A DNA stretch of 64,000 nucleotides, taken from NCBI GenBank assembly GCA_945786935.1, contig CALZFY010000002.1:13886-77885 (forward strand), given 5' to 3'. This document shows, one piece after another, positions 58,007-64,000 of this stretch (position 1 is its first letter; every line of letters starts with the position of its first letter). The DNA comes from HGM12587 sp945786935 (lineage in GTDB: Bacteria > Bacillota > Clostridia > Lachnospirales > Lachnospiraceae). A program made the position numbers and the translations under genes. The notes under the pieces are model-generated. The model ran no database searches. It saw nothing but the letters and a program-made list of their open reading frames with translations, and was not told the DNA's origin.

Positions 58007-59023
58007 ATGAAATTATTATCAGTTGCAATTCCATCCTATAATTCCGAAAGCTATATGAGAAATTGTATCGAGTCTTTGCTTCCGGGTGGAGAAGAAGTAG
58101 AAATTATCGTGGTCAATGATGGTTCCAAGGATGGAACTGCTGCCATTGCAGACGAATATGCCGCAAAATATCCTACTATTGTAAAAGCTGTTCACCAGGA
58201 AAACGGTGGTCACGGAGAAGCAGTCAATGCAGGGCTTCGTAACGCTACAGGTCTTTACTACAAGGTGGTAGACAGTGATGACTGGGTAAATAAAGAGGCA
58301 TATTTAAAGATTTTAGAGACACTGGCAAAGCTGGTAAAATCCGGTGAGATGATCGATATGCTTATCAGCAACTACGTATATGAAAAAGAAGGAAAGGCAC
58401 GCAAAAAGGTGATGCAGTACCGCAGTGCATTCCCAAAGGATCAGGTATTTACCTGGGATGATGTAAAATTCCTCCATGTAGGCCAGTACATTCTGATGCA
58501 TTCAGTCATTTATCGTACCCAGATGCTGAAAGACTGTGCATTGGAGCTTCCGAAGCATACCTTCTATGTGGATAACATTTATGTATACCATCCGCTGCCA
58601 TATGTGAAGAAAATGTATTACATGGATGTAAATTTCTACAGATACTTTATCGGCCGTGGTGATCAGTCGGTAAATGAAAAAGTCATGATCGGACGTATCG
58701 ATCAGCAACTTCGTGTCAATAAGATCCTGATTGACGACTGCGATGTATGGAAGATCAAAAACAGAAAGCTTCGTAACTATATGATCAGTTACTTAGAGAT
58801 CATGATGACCGTTTCCTCCATCCTGGCGATCCGTTCCAAGACAGAGGAAAATCTTGCCAAAAAGAAGGAGCTCTGGCAGTACTTAAAGGCAAAGGATGTG
58901 CGACTTTATAAGAGAATCCGCAGAAGCATTCTGGGCAATACCATGAATCTTCCGGGAAAGAGCGGACGTACAATTTCAGTGGCAGCCTATAAGATTGCAC
59001 AGGTGGTAGTAGGATTTAACTAA
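58007..59023 (+). CDS. Glycosyltransferase family 2
   Basis: 338 residues with a GT-A fold: LSVAIPSYNSESYMRNCIESLL, VNDGSKDGTAAIADEYA, ENGGHGEAVNAGLRNATG and the DxD-type metal site VDSDDW. The C-terminal part lacks strong membrane helices, so it is probably a cytoplasmic enzyme at the membrane for a surface polysaccharide. GAGGTAAAAGG precedes the ATG, 11 bp after mutY. The donor and acceptor sugars are unknown. Confidence 0.9.
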   Translation: MKLLSVAIPSYNSESYMRNCIESLLPGGEEVEIIVVNDGSKDGTAAIADEYAAKYPTIVKAVHQENGGHGEAVNAGLRNATGLYYKVVDSDDWVNKEAYLKILETLAKLVKSGEMIDMLISNYVYEKEGKARKKVMQYRSAFPKDQVFTWDDVKFLHVGQYILMHSVIYRTQMLKDCALELPKHTFYVDNIYVYHPLPYVKKMYYMDVNFYRYFIGRGDQSVNEKVMIGRIDQQLRVNKILIDDCDVWKIKNRKLRNYMISYLEIMMTVSSILAIRSKTEENLAKKKELWQYLKAKDVRLYKRIRRSILGNTMNLPGKSGRTISVAAYKIAQVVVGFN

Positions 59024-59061
59024 AATCCGCCGGAAAACGTCGGTATTCCACAAATTGGTAC

Positions 59062-59090
59062 TTGACATCTTACCCTACCTATACTAGAAT
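59062..59090 (+). promoter_or_regulatory. Promoter of the S-box/metK transcript
   Basis: TTGACA, 17-bp spacer, TAGAAT, about 33 bp before the riboswitch P1 helix. Confidence 0.8.
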
Positions 59091-59122
59091 GTGCACGTAT
59101 CAATTAAATAACAGAAAGAAAT

Positions 59123-59219
59123 CTCTTATTCAGAGTGGTGGAGATACAAAGGATCTGAGAAGCCACGGCAACCCCGTTTCGGAAGGTGCCAACCTGAGCG
59201 AGTAATCGAACAATAAGAG
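59123..59219 (+). promoter_or_regulatory. SAM-I (S-box) riboswitch aptamer
   Basis: P1 is CTCTTATT (59123-59130) with AATAAGAG (59212-59219). In between come CAGAGTGGTGGAGA, GGATCTGAGAAGCCACGGCAACC and GGAAGGTGCCAACCTGAGCG, which carry the conserved S-box core, including the k-turn GA pairs and the ACGGCAACC/GGTGCCAA elements. Binding of S-adenosylmethionine stabilises P1 and allows the following terminator to form. Confidence 0.95.
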
Positions 59220-59245
59220 GATTTGGAATTTATGAAATAAAACCG

Positions 59246-59270
59246 GGTCCGCTTTTGCGGACCTTTTCTT
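59246..59270 (+). terminator. Riboswitch-controlled terminator before metK
   Basis: GGTCCGC, TTTT loop, GCGGACC, then TTTTCTT. Forms when SAM is high; the 3' side of P1 and sequence after it can form an alternative antiterminator. Confidence 0.92.
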
Positions 59271-59330
59271 ATGCAAATTATTCTACGAATCCTTAAGAGA
59301 TTCTTTCACGAGTAAAAAAGGAGAAACACC

Positions 59331-60518
59331 ATGGAGAAATTTTTATTTACTTCCGAGTCCGTTACAGAAGGACATCCGGACAAAATCTGTGATCAGATTT
59401 CAGACGCTATTTTAGATGCTTTAATGGAACAGGATCCAATGAGCCGTGTTGCCTGTGAAACTTCCACAACTACAGGACTTGTCCTTGTAATGGGTGAGAT
59501 CACAACCAACGCTTATGTTGATATTCAGAAAATCGTACGTGAAACGATCCGTGAGATTGGTTATACCAGAGGAAAATTCGGGTTTGATGCTGATAACTGT
59601 GCAGTCATCACAGCCATTGACGAACAGTCTACCGATATTGCCATGGGTGTCAACAAAGCACTGGAAGCAAAAGAAAACCGTATGAGTGAAGATGAGATCG
59701 AAGCAATCGGTGCAGGCGACCAGGGTATGATGTTTGGTTATGCATCCAATGAAACACCTGAGCTGATGCCATATGCCATCTCTCTGGCACACAAACTGGC
59801 TCTTCGTCTGACAGAGGTTCGTAAAAACGGAACGCTTCCTTACCTCCGCCCGGATGGAAAGACACAGGTAACTGTAGAATATGATGAAAACGGCAAACCT
59901 GCACGCCTGGATGCGGTTGTATTATCTACACAGCACAGCGAAGATGTAGAGCAGGAACAGATTCACGAAGACATTAAGAAATATGTATTTGATGTGATCC
60001 TTCCAAAAGAAATGGTAGACGAGAACACCAAATTCTTTATCAATCCAACAGGACGTTTCGTGATTGGCGGACCTCACGGAGACAGCGGTCTGACAGGACG
60101 TAAGATCATCGTAGATACCTACGGCGGATATGCTCGTCACGGCGGCGGTGCATTCTCCGGTAAGGACTGTACAAAGGTAGACCGTTCTGCAGCTTATGCA
60201 GCACGTTACGTAGCAAAAAACATTGTAGCAGCAGGACTTGCAGATAAATGTGAGATTCAGTTATCCTATGCCATCGGTGTTGCACATCCTACCTCTATCA
60301 TGGTGGATACCTTCGGTACAGGTAAGATTTCCGAAGAAAAGATGGTTGAAATGATCCGCGAGAACTTCGATCTTCGCCCGGCGGGAATCATTAAGATGTT
60401 AGACCTTAGACGTCCAATCTACAAACAGACAGCAGCTTACGGTCATTTTGGAAGAACTGATCTTGATCTTCCCTGGGAAAAAACTGATAAGGCCGAAATC
60501 CTGAAAAAATATTTATAA
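59331..60518 (+). CDS. metK: S-adenosylmethionine synthetase
   Basis: 395 residues. It makes SAM from methionine and ATP. All signatures are present: SVTEGHPDKICDQISDAILD, GAGDQGMMFGYA, HGDSGLTGRKIIVDTYGG, GGGAFSGKDCTKVDRSAAYAARY and ATP-binding HPTSIMVDTFGT. AAAAAGGAG precedes the ATG. Controlled by the S-box riboswitch, i.e. end-product feedback. Confidence 0.97.
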   Translation: MEKFLFTSESVTEGHPDKICDQISDAILDALMEQDPMSRVACETSTTTGLVLVMGEITTNAYVDIQKIVRETIREIGYTRGKFGFDADNCAVITAIDEQSTDIAMGVNKALEAKENRMSEDEIEAIGAGDQGMMFGYASNETPELMPYAISLAHKLALRLTEVRKNGTLPYLRPDGKTQVTVEYDENGKPARLDAVVLSTQHSEDVEQEQIHEDIKKYVFDVILPKEMVDENTKFFINPTGRFVIGGPHGDSGLTGRKIIVDTYGGYARHGGGAFSGKDCTKVDRSAAYAARYVAKNIVAAGLADKCEIQLSYAIGVAHPTSIMVDTFGTGKISEEKMVEMIRENFDLRPAGIIKMLDLRRPIYKQTAAYGHFGRTDLDLPWEKTDKAEILKKYL

Positions 60519-60525
60519 GAGTTAC

Positions 60526-60555
60526 AGAGCAGTGGGATGAGAGTTCCGCTGCTCT
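60526..60555 (+). terminator. Hairpin 1 after metK
   Basis: AGAGCAGTGG pairs with CCGCTGCTCT (one G-U pair), 7 nt after the metK stop. No U-tract. Confidence 0.6.
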
Positions 60556-60565
60556 ATTGTTCATG

Positions 60566-60600
60566 ACAAGAGAAAGCTCGCAGAGCGTGCTTTCTCTTGT
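60566..60600 (+). terminator. Hairpin 2 after metK, terminator
   Basis: ACAAGAGAAAGC pairs perfectly with GCTTTCTCTTGT, followed by TTATAATTT. The main terminator of the metK transcript. From 60601 to 60755 I see only a likely promoter region for the next operon, with no gene. Confidence 0.75.
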
Positions 60601-60755
60601 TTATAATTTATTTATAAAATTTCGAATTGTTTCCGTGTGCAGTGTTAAAAAGTTGTGATATACTGTATAAAAACGTGCAGTGACAGCTGCAAAAAATCAG
60701 GTCTGCTGGTGACTTATGGCTTTGTGGCAGCAGATTAGTTTCGGAGATGAGAAAT

Positions 60756-61904
60756 ATGAAGCTGAAAACAAAATTGATCCTTGCTTTTCTGGTTATTATC
60801 GGCATTCCCATGTTTGTGTTAAGCACGGGAATCATCGGATTTACCAGATATCATATGGATGCATTGTACGAGCTCCAGATGGAGTCGGCAACTGCGGCCG
60901 AGATTGCCCAGGCAGGGAAGCTCTATGCAGCCCAAGTCAGGGATTATATTTCCAATTTGATCACACTGATCTGTCTGGTAGTTCCTGTGATTGTTATCTG
61001 TCTGGTGTTCTGGATCTATCACAGCATTGTAACACCCATTCGGATGCTGAAGGTTGCCACCCAGAATATTAAAAACGGCAATCTGGATTTTGAGGTGGAA
61101 GTTCACAATCAGGATGAGATCGGAGAGCTTTGCGAGGACTTTGAGGAAATGCGGAAACGTCTGAAGGCCAACGCAGAAGAAAAGATACAGACAGATCAGC
61201 AGAACAAGGAACTGATCAGCAATATTTCCCATGATTTAAAGACACCCATTACCGCCATTAAGGGCTATGTGGAAGGACTGTTAGATGGAGTTGCCACCAC
61301 TCCCGAAAAGCAGAACAAATATTTACAGACGATCTACAGCAAGGCCATTGATATGGATCATCTCATCAATGAGCTGACCTTTTATTCCAAAATTGATACC
61401 AATAAGATTCCTTATACCTTTAACAGAATTCCGGTGGTGGATTACTTTGAGGATTGTGCCGAAGAGCTTAGCAGGGAGCTGGAGGAAGAACATATCGGCT
61501 TTACTTACCAGAATTATGTGGATGACTCCGTACAGATGATCGCAGATGCAGAGCAGATCAAGCGAGTGATCAATAATATCATCGGAAACAGTAAAAAATA
61601 TTCTGACAAGGCAGAGACAAAGATCCACATGACGGTCAAGGACGTAGGAGACTTTGTGCAGGTAGAGATCGAGGATAACGGAAAAGGTATCGCGGCAAAG
61701 GATCTGCCTTACATTTTCGACCGGTTTTACCGGACAGATGCGTCGAGAAATTCTTCCAAGGGTGGAAGCGGTATTGGGCTTTCTATTGTAAAGAAGATCA
61801 TGGAAGATCACGGCGGTAAGATCTGGGTTACCAGTAAAGAAGGAATTGGTACAGTGATGTACCTTGTAATTAGAAAATATCAGGAGGTTCCGGCAAATGA
61901 GTAA
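60756..61904 (+). CDS. Sensor histidine kinase
   Basis: 382 residues. Two membrane helices (about 4-24 and 66-90) enclose a short outside loop of about 40 residues, followed by HAMP (SIVTPIRMLKVATQNIKNG), HisKA with the phospho-acceptor His in SNISHDLKTPITAIKGY, and HATPase with N box RVINNIIGNSKKYS, G1 IEDNGKGI, F IFDRFYR and G2 GGSGIGLSIVKKI. The short sensor loop suggests detection of an envelope signal. GGAG lies 9 nt before the ATG at 60756, so this start is preferred over 60747. Overlaps the regulator gene by 8 bp. Confidence 0.94.
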   Translation: MKLKTKLILAFLVIIGIPMFVLSTGIIGFTRYHMDALYELQMESATAAEIAQAGKLYAAQVRDYISNLITLICLVVPVIVICLVFWIYHSIVTPIRMLKVATQNIKNGNLDFEVEVHNQDEIGELCEDFEEMRKRLKANAEEKIQTDQQNKELISNISHDLKTPITAIKGYVEGLLDGVATTPEKQNKYLQTIYSKAIDMDHLINELTFYSKIDTNKIPYTFNRIPVVDYFEDCAEELSRELEEEHIGFTYQNYVDDSVQMIADAEQIKRVINNIIGNSKKYSDKAETKIHMTVKDVGDFVQVEIEDNGKGIAAKDLPYIFDRFYRTDASRNSSKGGSGIGLSIVKKIMEDHGGKIWVTSKEGIGTVMYLVIRKYQEVPANE

Positions 61905-62586
61905 AATTTTAATCGTAGAAGATGAAGAAGCCATTGCGGATCTGGAGAAGGACTATCTGGAGCTTAGCGGTTTCGAAGTACAGGTGGAGAATCAGGGAGA
62001 TGTAGGTCTTGCAAGAGCCCTGCAGGAAGAGTTCGACCTCATTATCCTGGATCTGATGCTTCCGGGCGTGGATGGTTTTGAAATCTGCAGAAAGATCCGT
62101 GAAACAAAAAATACACCGATCATTATCGTGTCTGCGAAAAAGGATGATATTGATAAGATCAGAGGATTGGGCATGGGTGCGGATGACTACATGACCAAGC
62201 CCTTTAGTCCAAGCGAGATGGTTGCCAGAGTGAAGGCACACTTGGCACGATATGAGAGACTGATCAGCAGCGGAATGCCGAATAACGATATTATCGAGAT
62301 TCGTGGTATCAAGATCGATAAGACTGCAAGACGTGTCTGGGTCAATGGGGAAGAGACTAATTTCACATCCAAAGAGTTTGACCTTTTGACATTCCTGGCA
62401 CAGAACCCGAACCATGTTTATACAAAGGAAGAATTGTTTAAGGAAATCTGGGACATGGAATCCATCGGAGACATTGCAACGGTTACCGTGCATATCAAGA
62501 AGATTCGTGAAAAGATCGAGTATGATACTTCCAAGCCACAGTATATTGAAACCATCTGGGGCGTGGGCTACCGATTTAAGGTATAG
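61897..62586 (+). CDS. OmpR/PhoB-family response regulator
   Basis: 229 residues. Receiver with the acidic pair in LIVEDEEAIADLE, phospho-acceptor Asp in LIILDLMLPGVDG and Lys in ADDYMTKPFSPSE. The C-terminal winged helix (FTSKEFDLLTFLAQNPNHVYTKEELFKEIW, VTVHIKKIREKIE, IWGVGYRF) is of the OmpR type. Cognate partner of the overlapping kinase. Confidence 0.95.
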   Translation: MSKILIVEDEEAIADLEKDYLELSGFEVQVENQGDVGLARALQEEFDLIILDLMLPGVDGFEICRKIRETKNTPIIIVSAKKDDIDKIRGLGMGADDYMTKPFSPSEMVARVKAHLARYERLISSGMPNNDIIEIRGIKIDKTARRVWVNGEETNFTSKEFDLLTFLAQNPNHVYTKEELFKEIWDMESIGDIATVTVHIKKIREKIEYDTSKPQYIETIWGVGYRFKV

Positions 62587-62714
62587 TTGCCGTATAAGAA
62601 ATCTGATCAGGTTACAGAATATACAAAAAAGGCATGATAATGTAGCTGTATAGAAACGGGTGGGAAGAGTCCGGGCAGCTACATGGTCAATAAAAAATAC
62701 AGGAGGAAAAATTT

Positions 62715-63020
62715 ATGGCAGTTTTAAACATTACAAAAAATAATTTTCAGACAGAGGTACTGGAAAGTGACAAACCGGTACTTATGGATTTCTGGGCAAG
62801 CTGGTGCGGACCATGCCGCATGGTAAGTCCCATCGTTGACGAGATTGCAGAAGAAAGAAAAGACATCAAAGTCTGCAAAGTCAATGTGGATGAAGAACCG
62901 GAGCTTGCTTCTAAATTCAGAGTTATGAGCATCCCTACCCTGGTAGTCGTAAAGGATGGCAAAGTGGTAAATCAGTCCGTAGGTGCGAAACCAAAGGCTC
63001 AGATTCTGGCGCTTTTGTAA
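62715..63020 (+). CDS. trxA: Thioredoxin
   Basis: 101 residues. Active site WCGPC (C31, C34) and cis-proline loop MSIPTLVV. AGGAGG sits about 9 nt before the ATG. It reduces disulphides in the cytoplasm. A thioredoxin reductase gene is not adjacent. The 128 bp before it hold no further gene. Confidence 0.95.
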   Translation: MAVLNITKNNFQTEVLESDKPVLMDFWASWCGPCRMVSPIVDEIAEERKDIKVCKVNVDEEPELASKFRVMSIPTLVVVKDGKVVNQSVGAKPKAQILALL

Positions 63021-63027
63021 GACACTC

Positions 63028-63918
63028 CTAATGATAATCTGTTGGCAGAGAATTGATATAATTGATGAAATCCTGCATCTGGGAGGTTGTGGGACGATAC
63101 TTTAACTGACAAAGGAAAAAGAATCGTTTCATATTGACTTCCGGAATAGGACAGGCAAAGAGCAGTCCTTTGGAAAGTCTGTGGGGAATGCAGCGGGTAG
63201 AGACAAATCCAAGACCGATATTGCGAATGACGGCATCGGTAATGGCAGGAATACTGTTGCTTTCCCACTTTACCTTATAGGGAACGTGGTGGATGCGCAT
63301 CAGGTGCTCAAAAATCGCACGGGTGCCGCTCCCCTTTTCCCTGAGGATAAAGTTCTGGTTGTGTAGTTCTTCCACAGTGATCAGTTTTCTGCCGGCAAAT
63401 GGATGACCCTTTCCGCAGATGATGCAAAGGGTGTCGTCGAAGGCCGGCTTCACAAGAATTTCTTCATGCTCTATGACACCTTCTACGATTGCTATATCAA
63501 GCTCATTATGCAAAAGCATTTCTTCGATGTGCTCTGTGTTGTGGACTGTTACATAAGTCTCTATATCAGGATGCACCTGTTCAAAGCCCTGTACGATCTT
63601 TCCCATAATGTTGGAGCCTACGGTCATGGTGGCACCGATACGAAGGGGACGTTTAGAACTGATAGTCTTCATACTCTGTTCCAAAGTCTCATGAATGGCA
63701 ATGATCTTTTTGGCATTTTCTAATAAAAGCTCCCCTGCGGGAGTAATCTGAAGTTCCTTGGAATGGCGCTCAAAAAGTGTAGTTCCGTATTCCTTTTCCA
63801 AATCAGATATGATCTGGCTGATGGTGGGCTGTGAAACAAATAAATGTTTTGCTGCTTCGCTCATTTTTTTGTGCTCTGCAGTGGCTACAAATGTTCTTAA
63901 CTGTCTTAGTGTTGCCAT
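63028..63918 (-). CDS. LysR-family transcriptional regulator
   Basis: 296 residues. N-terminal winged HTH (RQLRTFVATAEHKKMSEAAKHLFVSQPTISQIISDLEKEYG) and a periplasmic-binding-like effector domain (RIGATMTVGSNIMGKIVQGF, DIAIVEGVIEHEEI, REKGSGTRAIFEHLM). The RIGA/REKGSGTR features resemble the CysL/YwfK-type subgroup for sulphur or C1 metabolism. GAGGGAAA precedes the ATG. It is convergent with trxA, and its target would lie beyond 64000 or elsewhere. Positions 63919-64000 contain only A/T-rich promoter-like sequence. Confidence 0.92.
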   Translation of the reverse strand: MATLRQLRTFVATAEHKKMSEAAKHLFVSQPTISQIISDLEKEYGTTLFERHSKELQITPAGELLLENAKKIIAIHETLEQSMKTISSKRPLRIGATMTVGSNIMGKIVQGFEQVHPDIETYVTVHNTEHIEEMLLHNELDIAIVEGVIEHEEILVKPAFDDTLCIICGKGHPFAGRKLITVEELHNQNFILREKGSGTRAIFEHLMRIHHVPYKVKWESNSIPAITDAVIRNIGLGFVSTRCIPHRLSKGLLFACPIPEVNMKRFFFLCQLKYRPTTSQMQDFINYINSLPTDYH

Positions 63919-64000
63919 CGTATTTCCCTCTTTTTTGCATTATAGTAAAATACCTATATACTAAATTGAATAATACTATTTTACGTTCTTCACCGCAAGT

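Noticed and set aside
61323..61934. 203-residue minus-strand frame opposite the histidine kinase
   Set aside because: A shadow of the kinase reading frame; no SD, no domain, overlaps the conserved HATPase region.
1..64000. tRNA, rRNA, CRISPR array, prophage or conjugative element
   Set aside because: No T-arm signatures, no regularly spaced direct repeats of CRISPR type, and no integrase, transposase, relaxase or phage structural genes were seen.

Overview
The window looks like a chromosomal segment of an anaerobic, low-to-mid GC, spore-forming Firmicute of the family Lachnospiraceae, most likely Blautia or a close relative. The grounds are a spoIIID gene, a SPOCS/LysM spore-coat type protein, AGGAGG-type ribosome binding sites, an S-box (SAM-I) riboswitch, YesN/YesM-type two-component genes and many mucin-sugar genes. 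The genus is inferred from gene content only. I saw no phage, insertion sequence, tRNA, rRNA or CRISPR array.

Layout. 1-4348: a truncated Gfo/Idh/MocA oxidoreductase and an AraC regulator (minus strand) diverge from a mannose-family PTS (IIB, IIC, IID, most like the Aga/GalNAc type, with no IIA gene), followed by a small membrane protein. 4370-10164: nagB, greA and a Cof-type phosphatase, convergent with a ddl-murF-ketose-bisphosphate aldolase operon. 10423-21801: housekeeping genes (malQ, plsC, SPOCS/LysM, ispE, GntR, murI, DUF1934, cardiolipin synthase, lipoprotein peptidyl-prolyl isomerase, metallophosphoesterase, spoIIID).

21851-43433 is a sugar-catabolic region centred on L-fucose. It holds two AraC regulators, a KDPG-type aldolase, L-fucose isomerase, a YesN/YesM two-component system with its own binding protein, an RbsA/MglA-type ABC transporter with two lipoprotein binding proteins, and a FucU mutarotase. 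A TetR regulator with glgB follows, then a zinc sugar dehydrogenase plus an amidohydrolase-family putative lactonase. The aldolase and the dehydrogenase-lactonase operon lie 18 kb apart but have nearly the same promoter. This suggests one regulon and a partly oxidative sugar route beside the isomerase route.

43580-50584 is a complete F1Fo ATP synthase operon (Z-I-B-E-F-H-A-G-D-C) whose c subunit carries the sodium-binding residue pattern. 50593-51431 is RNA-rich: a possible pseudoknot, a small unknown gene and a highly structured element of about 190 nt with a perfect 25-bp stem. 51463-63918 holds a methyltransferase, a large unknown exported protein, a TSCPD protein, a HAD phosphatase, sfsA, mutY, a glycosyltransferase, S-box-metK, an OmpR-type two-component system, thioredoxin and a LysR regulator.

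A short dispersed repeat (26 nt, ends inverted, variants of GTTACTGGAACG joined to RAGTGAACAGTAAC) occurs at least eight times between genes. The points most worth follow-up are the shared promoter and oxidative sugar pathway, the structured element at 51186-51377, the spoIIID terminator/promoter overlap, the dispersed repeat and the leader terminator of the fucose ABC operon.
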